Shown here: positions 25,081 through 33,629 of the stretch, in pieces | Numbering within the stretch: the stretch's first letter is position 1 | Layout of the letters: each line of letters starts with the position of its first letter | Assembly: GCA_947074115.1 (NCBI GenBank) | Contig: CAMTOK010000006.1 | Coordinates: 1 to 42,280, forward strand | Source: an uncultured Erysipelotrichaceae bacterium | GTDB taxonomy: Bacteria > Bacillota_I > Bacilli_A > Erysipelotrichales > Coprobacillaceae | DNA length: 42,280 nucleotides | Direction: 5' to 3' | Program-made: the position numbers and the translations under genes | The notes under the pieces: generated by a model | What the model saw: the letters and a program-made list of their open reading frames with translations, nothing else | Told to the model about the DNA's origin: nothing | The model's database searches: none

Positions 25081-25250
25081 CTAGATTCATTCCATTTTGT
25101 AATGAGATTATTGATATAATATATTGTCATTTTATCAAACCATTCCCCAGTGGCAATATCGACTAGACAATACATATTTTCATCTCTCTTTACTAAAGCT
25201 AATCCATAATCCTGTAACCCTTGATTTATTTCTACCTCTATATCCATCAT
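25065..25250 (-). CDS. Hypothetical protein, 61 aa
   Basis: I do not recognise this small soluble, acidic protein (EVEINQGLQDYGLALVKRDE, then CLVDIATGEWFDKM). Two tandem ATGs at 25250 and 25247 follow AAGGGGGATAG, so either may be the start. It has its own terminator and lies directly downstream of the Gly-Pro-His repeat gene's terminator. No domain or partner is apparent. Confidence 0.6.
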   Translation of the reverse strand: MMDIEVEINQGLQDYGLALVKRDENMYCLVDIATGEWFDKMTIYYINNLITKWNESRDMLS

Positions 25251-25312
25251 CTATCCCCCTTCCTTCATTTTATGTAATAAAACAAGTATTATGTAAAATA
25301 AAATATGACAAA

Positions 25313-25335
25313 AAAACCTACTCTTCAGTAGGTTA
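25313..25335 (-). terminator. Terminator of the Gly-Pro-His repeat gene
   Basis: Minus strand: AACCTAC and GTAGGTT with a 6-base loop, then five more T. It overlaps the TAA stop (25333-25335). Confidence 0.8.
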
Positions 25336-25662
25336 TTGTCCAAAAGGTTCACCATCGTTAGATAATGCGATACCAGGTCCATAAGGTCCATAAGGCCCGT
25401 GTGGTCCGTGTGGTCCATGTGGTCCGTGTGGTCCGTGTGGTCCGTGTGGTCCGTGTGGTCCATGTGGTCCCGGTCCAGGCCCATAAGGCCCATATGGGTT
25501 ATAAGGTCCATAAGGATTATATGGATAAGGCATAGGTGGTGGTGGTGGTGGTCCGTAAGGGTTGTAAGGTCCTGGATGATATGGTGGATACATAAGATCC
25601 CAGAACAAATCAGTTACCAATCCGTCACGTTCTTGACCATTAATATTGTTATAATTGTCCAA
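25333..25662 (-). CDS. Low-complexity Gly-Pro-His / Pro-Tyr repeat protein
   Basis: The product is 109 aa. It starts with TTG at 25662, set by GGAGGTG 7 bases upstream. A 24-residue polar head ([20 protein letters not shown]) is followed by Pro/Tyr-rich repeats (PYNPYGP) with a run of six prolines. Eight consecutive Gly-Pro-His triplets come next, then GPYGPYGPG and a short tail ending EPFGQ. Gly at every third position is collagen-like, and the histidines could bind metal. There is no signal peptide or membrane helix. Function is unknown; a spore-coat, surface or metal-storage role is speculation. The repeats are encoded by near-identical 9-bp units, so array length may vary. Confidence 0.75.
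   Translation of the reverse strand: MDNYNNINGQERDGLVTDLFWDLMYPPYHPGPYNPYGPPPPPPMPYPYNPYGPYNPYGPYGPGPGPHGPHGPHGPHGPHGPHGPHGPHGPYGPYGPGIALSNDGEPFGQ
25394..25465 (-). repeat. Tandem repeat, eight 9-bp units encoding Gly-Pro-His
   Basis: On the plus strand the unit is GGTCCGTGT, with a few C/A variants (GGTCCATGT, GGCCCGTGT). Unit length is a multiple of three, so slippage keeps the frame. Confidence 0.95.
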
Positions 25663-25714
25663 TTTCTTTCACCTCCGTATACTATATGTCAAAATGTCAT
25701 GGGTGTTTGGGCGC

Positions 25715-25744
25715 AAAAAAAGTTAATACTAATTCGTATTAACT
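25715..25744 (-). terminator. Terminator of cysE
   Basis: Minus strand: AGTTAATAC and GTATTAACT with a 6-base loop, then T6. The TAG stop (25729-25731) is at the stem-loop junction. Confidence 0.85.
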
Positions 25745-26262
25745 CTTTCTCCATTTTGTTTTACTATTTTTCCTGGCACCCCGACAACGGTACAGTTTGC
25801 AGGTATATCTTTAAGAACAACTGAACACGCACCAACAATAGTATTGTCACCAATGGTTACATTTCCTATAATTTTCGCACCAGCTGATACCATAACACGA
25901 TTTTCTAAAGTAGGATGTCTTTTCCCACAATCTTTACCTGTACCAACACCACCTAATGTGACACCTTGATACAATGTACAATCATCACCAATGATTGTTG
26001 TTTCTCCAATAACAACACCCATCCCATGATCTATAAATAATCTTTTACCGATAATTGCTCCTGGATGGATCTCAATTCCAGTTAAAAGTCTTGAAATTTG
26101 ACTTAAGAATCTTGCTAATGTTCTTAAATGACAATTCCATAAGAAATGATTAATTCTATGAAAAAACATTGCATGTAACCCAGGGTAATTGAGAATAACA
26201 TTTAAATAATGACGTGCTGCAGGATCCTCATCACGTATTCTTTTCATTAAAGTCTCTTTCAT
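25729..26262 (-). CDS. cysE: Serine O-acetyltransferase
   Basis: The product is 177 aa, the short bacterial form. It makes O-acetylserine, the precursor for cysteine synthase. An N-terminal helical part ([30 protein letters not shown]) is followed by left-handed beta-helix hexapeptides from about residue 65. The catalytic [12 protein letters not shown] and GKRHPTLE segments are present. The C-terminal stretch after VVGVPGKIV is short, lacking the long tail that binds cysteine synthase in enterobacteria, so complex formation is uncertain. It follows the MATE gene by 52 bases. No Cys T-box or S-box leader is visible. No cysK lies nearby. Confidence 0.93.
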   Translation of the reverse strand: MKETLMKRIRDEDPAARHYLNVILNYPGLHAMFFHRINHFLWNCHLRTLARFLSQISRLLTGIEIHPGAIIGKRLFIDHGMGVVIGETTIIGDDCTLYQGVTLGGVGTGKDCGKRHPTLENRVMVSAGAKIIGNVTIGDNTIVGACSVVLKDIPANCTVVGVPGKIVKQNGERVNTN

Positions 26263-26314
26263 TTGTTCACCTCTATCTTGTTTAATTTAAACACATTATG
26301 ACAAAAGAAACAAA

Positions 26315-27766
26315 TTAAGTAATAATATTTTTATCATCTTGATCTTCAAGAGTGAGTTCTTTCCTATAGAATCTCAAGAACATTATACTTGTTACTAAGG
26401 CCGCTAATAAGTCAGAGACAGGTTCTGCAAGCAAGACTGAGAAGACCATTGAGCCTTCTTTAACATGACCTGCAACCATACTTCCAAAGTATGAAGCGAG
26501 TGGTGTTTGTCCAATAACAAAAGGTAAAATATAAATTAAAGGAATTAATAATACAATTTTTCTTAAGATAGCCATTGATAGTGATATCTTTGCTTGTCCC
26601 AAAGCCATAAATGATTGTTGACATGCGATTTGGGCACCAAAAGCAATAACACCAAATAAATATATACGTAATGCCCAAGATGCAAATTCAATCGTTGCAG
26701 GATCATTTGAAAACACTGAAGCAAATGTTGGTGCGAAAATTAACATCGATACACCGACAACAAATGAGAATCCTAAACATAGTTTAAAGACAAGCTTAAA
26801 TGTTTCTCTAACACGCGTATATTGTTTAGCTCCATAGTTATAACTTAAGATTGGTTGTGCACCTTGACATAACCCTTGTAATGGCATTAGAATCAACATC
26901 CAAAGACTTGCGAGTATTGACATTGTTGCAATTGCTGTTGTCCCACCATATAAAGACAATTGATTATTAAATGAAATTTGTAATAAACTTTCTGTCGCAT
27001 TCATCACAAATGGAGATATCCCTAATGCCATAATCGCAAAAGCAACTTTTTTAGAAGGCACTAAATACTTCTTGTTGATTTTTATAATACTTTGTTTACC
27101 AAATAAGAATTTTAATACCCAAATTGCACTTACACCTTGAGCAATAATTGTTGCAAGAGCAGCACCCTGTACCCCCATATTTAAACCAAAGATAAAGATT
27201 GGATCTAAAATAATATTTAATACTGCACCTAAAACGACAGTTACCATTCCTTTTTTGGCAAATCCTTGTGTATTGATATACGGATTCATACCTAATGTTA
27301 TATGCACAAACACTGTTCCTAATGCATATATGTTAATATATGAAATTGCTAAGGCAAGTGTCTCTTCATTTGCCCCAAACAATAATAATAATGGCTCTTT
27401 AAATAATAAAATAATAACTGATAATATGATTCCTAACGAGACAAGTAACACAAAGCTATTTGTCATTATTTTCTCAGCTTCATCTTTATTTTGTTCTCCT
27501 AGTTTTATTGCACATAAAGGCGCACCACCTGCACCCACCAATTGTGTAAAAGCTGTGATCAATGTCACGATAGGTAACGCCACTGACAATGCTGCCATTG
27601 CAGTTGTTCCACCCGTCATTTGACCAATATAAATTCTATCTACCATATTGTATAAAATATTAACGACTTGAGCGATAATTGAAGGAATCGCAAGTGATAT
27701 TAATAATTTAGGTATTTTTTCATAACGTAATTTTTGATTTTCTCCCATATTAAATGAAAAAGACAT
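26315..27766 (-). CDS. MATE-family multidrug/cation efflux transporter
   Basis: The product is 483 aa with 12 predicted helices in two repeated halves (PKLLISLAIPSIIAQVVNILYNMVDRIYIG in the first, FNNQLSLYGGTTAIATMSI in the second). It is of the MepA/NorM type, exporting cationic compounds in exchange for Na+ or H+; its substrate cannot be predicted. The ATG sits within a 10-bp inverted repeat that also looks like the terminator of the upstream glycosyltransferase, and the nearest purine-rich site (AAGGA) is about 14 bases away. Initiation may thus be weak or structure-controlled. cysE follows without an obvious terminator. Confidence 0.9.
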   Translation of the reverse strand: MSFSFNMGENQKLRYEKIPKLLISLAIPSIIAQVVNILYNMVDRIYIGQMTGGTTAMAALSVALPIVTLITAFTQLVGAGGAPLCAIKLGEQNKDEAEKIMTNSFVLLVSLGIILSVIILLFKEPLLLLFGANEETLALAISYINIYALGTVFVHITLGMNPYINTQGFAKKGMVTVVLGAVLNIILDPIFIFGLNMGVQGAALATIIAQGVSAIWVLKFLFGKQSIIKINKKYLVPSKKVAFAIMALGISPFVMNATESLLQISFNNQLSLYGGTTAIATMSILASLWMLILMPLQGLCQGAQPILSYNYGAKQYTRVRETFKLVFKLCLGFSFVVGVSMLIFAPTFASVFSNDPATIEFASWALRIYLFGVIAFGAQIACQQSFMALGQAKISLSMAILRKIVLLIPLIYILPFVIGQTPLASYFGSMVAGHVKEGSMVFSVLLAEPVSDLLAALVTSIMFLRFYRKELTLEDQDDKNIIT

Positions 27767-27780
27767 ATAGATGTCTTTTT
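27757..27780 (-). terminator. Hairpin after the glycosyltransferase, overlapping the MATE start
   Basis: Minus strand: AAAAAGACAT and ATGTCTTTTT with a 4-base loop. The MATE start codon forms part of the 3' arm, so it may act as a weak terminator or as a translational block. Confidence 0.55.
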
Positions 27781-27792
27781 TCCTTTCCTAGT

Positions 27793-28809
27793 TTAACGGA
27801 TACCAAACATTCTTTTGGTAAGTGAGTAGACACCTTTTTGAAGGTGTTGTTCAATAAATGTTGTTTTCTTCATAAAGATACCAAACATTGTTGAGGATAA
27901 GCTTTTATAGAGTTGTGGTTGTTTCTTTTCTAAATCACTCCATAATTTTTCTTTCTTTTGTTTAGAAAGTGCACTACCTTCTTTATTTAACATTAAAGTC
28001 GTTACACAAACCATCATACCAAGATACTTCGTCATGTAATGACGGAGTTTACGACTCTTCACTGATTGAACTTCATAACTATTAATAATAACGTGAGTCA
28101 TTGTTAATTGTTCATCTAATTTTTTTAATAAACATTTTTCTTTTAAACAATGTTCATCCCCACTAATATCATAATGATATAAATCAACGTTCATATAATA
28201 CATCGTTGTAATACATGGTAAAGGGACATATGCAAACATATGACCAACATAACGATTGTGTTTAGGTAAACGCATACCTACATTTCGTAATAACTGTGTT
28301 CTATAGATCATACTTGATATTGACAAGTGAACATGTGCTGGTGTTTTTTTAACATCATACCATCTAAATAATCTTCCTTGTGGGAAGTATTGTTTCATTG
28401 AAATAACTTCTCGCTTTTTAGCAAGATCTTTTTCTAAAACAAAGTTAGTGAGAAATAGATCTATTGTTTCTAATTTTTCATGGCAATCTTTAATAATTTC
28501 AATAACTTTTACTAGTGATGATTGATCCAGCCAATCATCACTATCGAGGACTTTAAAATAAAGACCTGTTGAGTGTTCTAATCCAGTGTTGATTGCTTCA
28601 CCATAACCACCATTCTCTTGAGATACAAAACGAATAGCCTCAGGATAAACGCGAGCATAGTCTTGACCTATTTGAGATGTTTGATCTGTTGAGCCATCAT
28701 CAACTATAATAATCTCTATATCTTCTTTCATTAAAAGACAAGATTCAATAGCTTTTTTCATATGATTTTGAGAGTTATAACATGGAATAACAATTGATAA
28801 ATATTTCAT
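27793..28809 (-). CDS. Family 2 glycosyltransferase
   Basis: The product is 338 aa. The GT-A fold N-terminus is clear: SIVIPCYNSQNHMKKAIESCL, then IEIIIVDDGSTDQT and the metal-binding FKVLDSDDWLD at about residues 87-97. ENGGYGEAINTGL is the usual second motif. The C-terminal 120 residues are basic and helical without membrane segments. It would transfer a sugar from a nucleotide donor onto a surface polymer or lipid; acceptor unknown. It starts 1 base after the acetyltransferase gene ends, so the two share a transcript. Confidence 0.88.
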   Translation of the reverse strand: MKYLSIVIPCYNSQNHMKKAIESCLLMKEDIEIIIVDDGSTDQTSQIGQDYARVYPEAIRFVSQENGGYGEAINTGLEHSTGLYFKVLDSDDWLDQSSLVKVIEIIKDCHEKLETIDLFLTNFVLEKDLAKKREVISMKQYFPQGRLFRWYDVKKTPAHVHLSISSMIYRTQLLRNVGMRLPKHNRYVGHMFAYVPLPCITTMYYMNVDLYHYDISGDEHCLKEKCLLKKLDEQLTMTHVIINSYEVQSVKSRKLRHYMTKYLGMMVCVTTLMLNKEGSALSKQKKEKLWSDLEKKQPQLYKSLSSTMFGIFMKKTTFIEQHLQKGVYSLTKRMFGIR

Positions 28810-28810
28810 T

Positions 28811-29353
28811 TTACTTCTCCTTATTTCTTAAATACATCCATAATGGTGTTTCTGGATTTAAGTCATGATTTAATGTTTTCTCCATCCAAATCATATCAAT
28901 CCATTGGTTAAACTTATATCCTGTATTTTTAAACAAAGCATTTTGTTGAAACCCGTACTTTTGATGAAAAGAGACACTCTTTTCATTTGGTAAAGCAATA
29001 CATGCGTAAAGTTTTTGAAATCTCATAGATTTTAATTCAGCAATCAAGCAATCATAGAGGTGAGTCGCTATACCACGGCCATGTTCTTTATGGTCTACGT
29101 AAACCGATAATTCACATCCCCATTGATATGCCGCTCTATTTTTATAAACACCTGCATAAGCATATCCAACGATTTTTTGATCAACAAGTGCAACATAGTA
29201 AGGATAGTTGATCAGCGTTTGAGTGATTCTATTTTCCATTTCTTCTAGAGAGGGAACATCGTACTCAAATGTTATTGTTGTTTCTTGTACATAGTATTTA
29301 TAAATATCTCTTATTTGTTTTGCATCTTGCTTATTTGCTAATCTAATTTCCAT
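28811..29353 (-). CDS. GNAT N-acetyltransferase (phosphinothricin acetyltransferase-like)
   Basis: The product is 180 aa. The order is that of the Pat/YwnH subgroup: an N-terminal IRLANKQDAKQIRDIYKYYVQ helix, TITFEYDVPSLEEMENRI, a strand VGYAYAGVYKNRAAYQW, the acetyl-CoA loop HGRGIATHLYD (the Q/RxxGxG/A motif), and the YGFQQ and GYKFNQWIDMIWME end. The natural substrate may be an amino acid such as methionine sulfone-like compounds. It is the first gene of a pair with the glycosyltransferase. A 13-bp palindrome (CTCAGT/ACTGAG, 29385-29397) lies upstream, near its likely promoter. Confidence 0.87.
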   Translation of the reverse strand: MEIRLANKQDAKQIRDIYKYYVQETTITFEYDVPSLEEMENRITQTLINYPYYVALVDQKIVGYAYAGVYKNRAAYQWGCELSVYVDHKEHGRGIATHLYDCLIAELKSMRFQKLYACIALPNEKSVSFHQKYGFQQNALFKNTGYKFNQWIDMIWMEKTLNHDLNPETPLWMYLRNKEK

Positions 29354-29420
29354 AATTTCCCCTTTACACTATACCTCAATCTATCTCAGTGACTGAGTTA
29401 TTTTTAAATATTGAAAAAGA

Positions 29421-30323
29421 TTATTTGTCATTTAATAGTTGAATGTATTCATTTTCATGAATAATTCTTAAATCTTGACCTTGTTTAATGAGTGATAAAG
29501 CTTTTAAAACTTTCTTATTTCTTTTCCCAAAGCGTACCTTATGGTACCCTTTTTTTCCTACAACAAGTAAATCTGTTTGTGTACTGACTTGATGAGTTGC
29601 AATAGCACTTGCATTCATTGTCTTTTCTTTTAATAATTCTTTTGAATAAGATAAATCACCAGTAAAACAAACTGTTTTATGATATAAAGGTGTTCCCTTT
29701 CTATTTGTCATGTGTGAGAGTGTGATGACACTATCAGGTGATATAATATTACGATAGTAATTCTCTTTAACTTCACCAAATTCTAGATCTAATTGCTCAT
29801 GCAATTGTAGAATATTTGAACAATGACATTTGTCTAATAAATGAATTAATAACTCTGCGCATGCCACTGCATCTTCTAAAGCGTGATGACACTTATATTC
29901 ATAACCGATCATTTCACATAATGAAGGAAGGTTATATTTTGTAAGCTCTGGATATAATGCATGCGATAAGACATGTGTGCATGACATATAAACATGTGGA
30001 TAAGGAATATGATACGCATCCATAACTTTACGTAAAGCAAGCATATCCCCTTGTATATCATGAGAAACCACTATCGCATCTTCAAAATAATGTTTGATCT
30101 CTTGCCAGACTTGATCAAATGGTTTTTCTTTTAGTAATTCTTTTTTTGTTATTTTATGAACTTTAAAACGATAAGGATCAAAATTTAAATTCTCTGGTTT
30201 TATTAATGAATAGTAACGAGAAACAATTTCTTTTCCTCTCATTTCTACCAAACCAATAGCACACATACTTGCTGGATCTTGATTTAATATTTCACAATCA
30301 AAAACGATCACTTTTTGACTCAT
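29421..30323 (-). CDS. DnaQ-like 3'-5' exonuclease with C-terminal BRCT domain
   Basis: The product is 300 aa. The DEDDh exonuclease domain occupies about residues 1-170: FDCEILN (D9, E11), VVSHDIQGDMLAL, and HHALEDAVACAEL (His and last Asp). A linker of about 40 residues leads to a BRCT domain (about 215-300: TVCFTGDLSYSKELLKEK, TDLLVVGKKG). This pairing is known in Bacillota proteins related to the DNA polymerase III epsilon subunit. The exonuclease may trim DNA or RNA ends while BRCT binds a partner or DNA end. Its ATG overlaps the RNase H stop (ATGA), so they are coupled. Confidence 0.88.
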   Translation of the reverse strand: MSQKVIVFDCEILNQDPASMCAIGLVEMRGKEIVSRYYSLIKPENLNFDPYRFKVHKITKKELLKEKPFDQVWQEIKHYFEDAIVVSHDIQGDMLALRKVMDAYHIPYPHVYMSCTHVLSHALYPELTKYNLPSLCEMIGYEYKCHHALEDAVACAELLIHLLDKCHCSNILQLHEQLDLEFGEVKENYYRNIISPDSVITLSHMTNRKGTPLYHKTVCFTGDLSYSKELLKEKTMNASAIATHQVSTQTDLLVVGKKGYHKVRFGKRNKKVLKALSLIKQGQDLRIIHENEYIQLLNDK

Positions 30324-30910
30324 TTAATTCCAACCGATGCCTTTGCAAGTTGATCTGCTTTTTCATTATAATAATCACCACTATGTGCTAAAACTTTTAT
30401 AAATTTAACGTGAATCTTTGTTCTCGCAACATCTATGAACTTTTGATAAGCCTGTGTCCCTTTTTTATTGGCTTTCCATTCATGATTTGCCCACTTTTCG
30501 ATTCCTTCATAATCGTAATAAACACAAATGTAATCATATCCTTTATCAATAGCGTATTGAATCGCCACTTCACTACCTATGATTTCTCCAGCAACATTTC
30601 GCATAGATGCCATATCTTCATCTTTACCATTACCCTTAGTTTCTAAAATAACTGTTTGCCCTTCTAATAAAACACAACCATAACCATATTCTTTTGTTTT
30701 AATATTATAACTTCCATCAACGTAAGCCACTAACCCTTGCCCTGTTAATGGTTTTTCTTTGACTTCTTTGATATATTCCTTAGCTTGATCTAAAGACGTA
30801 AATGATTTATATACAGCCCCACTAAATCCTTTGATTTGTTCTTCACACTCTTTCCATGAAAGATAAATTCCTGCCTGTCTACCCCTTTTTACAGCATAGT
30901 ATTTCATCAT
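30320..30910 (-). CDS. rnhA: Ribonuclease H with N-terminal viroplasmin (RNA/DNA hybrid-binding) domain
   Basis: The product is 196 aa. Residues 1-45 (KYYAVKRGRQAGIYLSWKEC) form the caulimovirus-type hybrid-binding domain. The RNase H1 domain follows with its catalytic acids: AYVDGSYN (first Asp), GEIIGSEVAI (Glu), VYYDYEGIEKW (second Asp) and SGDYYNEKADQLAK (last Asp). It removes RNA from RNA-DNA hybrids. AGGAGGTGTGA precedes tandem ATGs (30910 and 30907). It is translationally coupled to the exonuclease-BRCT gene, suggesting joint processing of RNA primers or R-loops. Confidence 0.93.
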   Translation of the reverse strand: MMKYYAVKRGRQAGIYLSWKECEEQIKGFSGAVYKSFTSLDQAKEYIKEVKEKPLTGQGLVAYVDGSYNIKTKEYGYGCVLLEGQTVILETKGNGKDEDMASMRNVAGEIIGSEVAIQYAIDKGYDYICVYYDYEGIEKWANHEWKANKKGTQAYQKFIDVARTKIHVKFIKVLAHSGDYYNEKADQLAKASVGIK

Positions 30911-31041
30911 TCACACCTCCTTATTTACTAGTACAGTTATACCATAAACACACTAAAATTACAAAGATTTCTCTCTTGTCAAAACAGATTTGTGTATACT
31001 CTTCACTCTCGTATCATATTTATAAAAGGGAGATGATTTCT

Positions 31042-31956
31042 ATGAAAACCTTATTTATAATCAATCCTCAATCAGGAATGAAAACAATTCAAAAATCTTT
31101 AGATCATATTATTGGTCAATTGGTTTTAAAACAAATCATACAGACAATCGATGTCTTTTATACACAACAAAAAAATGATGCAAAAATAAAGTGCGAATCA
31201 CTAAATCAAGATGATTATGATTTAATTATAAGTGTTGGTGGTGATGGTACATTAAATGAAGTGATCAATGGAATGATGAACGCTCATCTGTCTATACCAC
31301 TTGCCATATTAGCCGGTGGAACGGTCAATGACTTCGCTAAATTTTTAAACTTACCAACACACCCACAAGAATTTATCGACATGATTCAAGACTTTCATAC
31401 AATATCTGTTGATATTGGACAAGCAAATGACTCCTATTTTATCAATGTCATCGCTGGAGGGATGTTTAGCGACATTGGGTATGCAGTGAGTCAGGATCAA
31501 AAAGAAAAACTCGGTTCCCTTGCCTATTACTATAATGGGCTTATGCAGTTGCCTTCTCAACTCGCAACTCAATTTCATTTAACAATCGAATCAGAGAACT
31601 ATAATATACATGAAACAAGTAAACTCTTTATGATTACCAACTCATCTCATGTCGCAGGTATTAAGGATTTAACACCACGTGCAAGCATACAAGATGGACT
31701 GTTAGATGTTTTTGTCATTAAAAACTGTTCTACAACAGATATGATCGCTTTGGTTAAAGATTATACTTTATTTGATCATACTGAAAATCCTTATGTTCAT
31801 TATTTCCAAACAAATGAATTGTCGTTATATAGCGATGATTCACTCATCTATGATATTGATGGTGAACGTGGTGAAAGATTACCAATACACATTCGTGTTA
31901 TTCCTCAAGCATTAAAAATTCTTGTTCCCTTAGAAAAGAAAAAACCAACACATTAG
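31042..31956 (+). CDS. Diacylglycerol kinase-like lipid kinase (YegS/DgkB/BmrU family)
   Basis: The product is 304 aa. The start at 31042 has GGGAGATG about 7 bases upstream; an open frame extending to 30856 overlaps the divergent RNase H gene and is unlikely. Family motifs are FIINPQSG at the N-terminus, SVGGDGTLNEVINGM (nucleotide-binding GGDGT) and LAGGTVNDFAKFLNLP. The C-terminal beta domain (TSKLFMITNSSHVAGIKDLTP, LLDVFVIK) completes the fold. It phosphorylates diacylglycerol or a related lipid at the membrane, recycling it into phospholipid or lipoteichoic acid synthesis. It is monocistronic, and its 3' end runs into the terminator of the opposite operon. Confidence 0.9.
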   Translation: MKTLFIINPQSGMKTIQKSLDHIIGQLVLKQIIQTIDVFYTQQKNDAKIKCESLNQDDYDLIISVGGDGTLNEVINGMMNAHLSIPLAILAGGTVNDFAKFLNLPTHPQEFIDMIQDFHTISVDIGQANDSYFINVIAGGMFSDIGYAVSQDQKEKLGSLAYYYNGLMQLPSQLATQFHLTIESENYNIHETSKLFMITNSSHVAGIKDLTPRASIQDGLLDVFVIKNCSTTDMIALVKDYTLFDHTENPYVHYFQTNELSLYSDDSLIYDIDGERGERLPIHIRVIPQALKILVPLEKKKPTH

Positions 31957-31964
31957 TGTTGGTT
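31937..31964 (-). terminator. Terminator of the PadR operon
   Basis: Minus strand: AACCAACAC and GTGTTGGTT (9 bp) with a 4-base loop, then TTTTCTTTTC. It touches the pspC-like stop and contains the stop of the converging lipid kinase gene in its loop. Confidence 0.8.
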
Positions 31965-32148
31965 AATATGGGTTTTTAGGAATAATGATTGCCCCTACTA
32001 AGTATGCTAGTAATCCTGATCCCATTCCAAAGATTAATGCAACTGCGATTAATCTTACGATTGTTGGATCAATTTCAAAATATTCTGCAATACCTCCACA
32101 AACACCAGCAATCATGCAATCCTTATTTGATCTATATAATCTTTTCAT
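31963..32148 (-). CDS. PspC-domain membrane protein, 61 aa
   Basis: This is a minimal PspC domain: KRLYRSNKDCMIAGVCGGIAEYFEIDPTIVRL followed by one long hydrophobic helix and IIIPKNPY. PspC proteins are membrane sensors or effectors of envelope stress; many Bacillota pair them with DUF4097/LiaG-like proteins, as here. AAGGATGGAGGATTAGAAT precedes the ATG, which lies 3 bases after the stop of the upstream gene. It is the last gene of the PadR operon. Confidence 0.88.
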   Translation of the reverse strand: MKRLYRSNKDCMIAGVCGGIAEYFEIDPTIVRLIAVALIFGMGSGLLAYLVGAIIIPKNPY

Positions 32149-32151
32149 ATT

Positions 32152-32925
32152 CTAATCCTCCATCCTTAATGTTATTGAACCTAGTTTATTATCTACTGAT
32201 AATGATTTATACCCAGTCCCTTTACTTATATTGTTAACAATTCCAGCGTAATAATCTCCGTTAATTTCTGTTTGTCCACAAGTTAACTGTATATCATAAT
32301 TATAATGACTTATACCACCTACAAGGGATCCAGAGAAGTTACCCATATAGTTATTAAACTCTAATTCATCAGCCTCTACTCTCGTCATTTGAACTGACGA
32401 CACCTTAGAACTCACTTCTATAACTCTTCCTACTATTTTATTCAATTCTACTGATGAAGCGGTGATATCCATCTCGATATCATTCGCTTTTAAATTTGTC
32501 ACACTTGATGATCCAGCAGTAAGATAAATATTTGCCTCATCAAACACATAACCTGTTGGTACACTAATTGTTATTTTTGTTTGAGTCCCTTTTGATTGTA
32601 CAATTTTGTGTCCTTGATCAATGATTAAGACATCGTCTGATTGATACATACTCAAATTTATCGGTGCTTGTTTCATCGATACCCTGATTCCACCATCAAG
32701 ATTGTGTTCAGTAAATTCAATAGAAGCATTTTGTGATTTAATTTCTATATCATTGATATTGTAAAACACTTGTTCCTGGACATCATATCTTTGGACGTCA
32801 CTTTCAAATGTAAAACTATATCCTCCAGTTGCAAATGTATCAATCATTTGTGATATACCCCCCAGGGCAATTCCTGTTATGATCATCGCTATAGCGATTA
32901 AACTGACAATTCCACTCTTTTTCAT
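32152..32925 (-). CDS. DUF4097 family (LiaG-like) envelope protein
   Basis: The product is 257 aa. One N-terminal membrane helix (residues 6-28, possibly an uncleaved signal) leads to an extracellular region of repeated short beta-strands. These carry alternating Asn/Ser/Val, as in NASIEFTEHNLDGGIRV, SSVTNLKANDIEMDITASS and KVSSVQMTRVEADELEF. This is the right-handed beta-helix pattern of DUF4097 "putative adhesin" proteins. In B. subtilis the family member LiaG lies in the cell-envelope stress locus. The start shares four bases with the DUF1700 stop (ATGA). Confidence 0.82.
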   Translation of the reverse strand: MKKSGIVSLIAIAMIITGIALGGISQMIDTFATGGYSFTFESDVQRYDVQEQVFYNINDIEIKSQNASIEFTEHNLDGGIRVSMKQAPINLSMYQSDDVLIIDQGHKIVQSKGTQTKITISVPTGYVFDEANIYLTAGSSSVTNLKANDIEMDITASSVELNKIVGRVIEVSSKVSSVQMTRVEADELEFNNYMGNFSGSLVGGISHYNYDIQLTCGQTEINGDYYAGIVNNISKGTGYKSLSVDNKLGSITLRMED

Positions 32926-33629
32926 GCTGGTACCTCTCTATTCACTAGCTTTGAAAAGAAATCAACAACCCATCTCACAACTGTTGGAATTGCTGTTCTC
33001 ACAAACCAGAACGATACTTTAGCACACACATTTGCGAGAAGAAGTACCAATATACCACAACCTATTAAAATTAATCCAGCACCTGTTTGTACAAATAATT
33101 GTAGTGCCCCTAGAACTATAAATGTAATAGCGACAATATAGAATGCTATTGCTATAACAAATGCTGCAAATAGCACACCTAACACTGCCATTAATGAACC
33201 AAATCCTATGCCAAACACTGCTCCTAACGAACCTAATGCAAATGCAGATAAAGGTATACAACTAAAGATTAATAATCCTATTAATATGATACGATCTCTT
33301 GTTTCTAAAGAACTCCATTTCTCTTTGTATGATCTTTTTTGTTTTGGAGAATCAGCAACATCAATAACTTCGTATGTTTTTCTATAGTCTGAATTATTTA
33401 ATCCATCACTACCAAGTTCAATTGTTTCTTCAAAGTGACCTGATAAACCACCTTTTATAATAGCTGAAACACTTTCCGGTGTCCCTATCAATTGAGTCAC
33501 ATCATCTTCTTCACTCTCAATTGCTTCTTCTAAATATGATGCATAATAATCTAAAGCTTCTTGTCTATCTTCTAAACTCAGATCCATCAGCAATAAGTCT
33601 AACTCATATAAAAACTTTTGTTTAGTCAT
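32922..33629 (-). CDS. DUF1700/HAAS-domain membrane protein
   Basis: The product is 235 aa. I start at 33629 (MTKQKFLYEL) because GGGGGGAAAGG lies upstream; a TTG at 33647 would put the ribosome site inside the gene. The HAAS domain of about 60 residues (KQKFLYELDLLLMDLSLEDRQEALDYYASYLEEA) ends with the usual IGTPESVSAIIK. A polar linker follows, then at least four membrane helices rich in Gly, Ile and Val. These proteins co-occur with PadR regulators and are believed to transduce or anchor the response. It overlaps the padR gene by 8 bases. Confidence 0.85.
   Translation of the reverse strand: MTKQKFLYELDLLLMDLSLEDRQEALDYYASYLEEAIESEEDDVTQLIGTPESVSAIIKGGLSGHFEETIELGSDGLNNSDYRKTYEVIDVADSPKQKRSYKEKWSSLETRDRIILIGLLIFSCIPLSAFALGSLGAVFGIGFGSLMAVLGVLFAAFVIAIAFYIVAITFIVLGALQLFVQTGAGLILIGCGILVLLLANVCAKVSFWFVRTAIPTVVRWVVDFFSKLVNREVPA

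Noticed and set aside
25394-25465. CRISPR-like array
   Set aside because: Units are 9 bp with no spacers; it is a coding tandem repeat.
25399-25824. Plus-strand ORF rich in Trp-Ser-Val and a second minus-strand frame rich in Asp-His-Thr
   Set aside because: Any frame through a 9-bp repeat stays open; only the frame with the GGAGGTG-TTG start and the terminator is supported.
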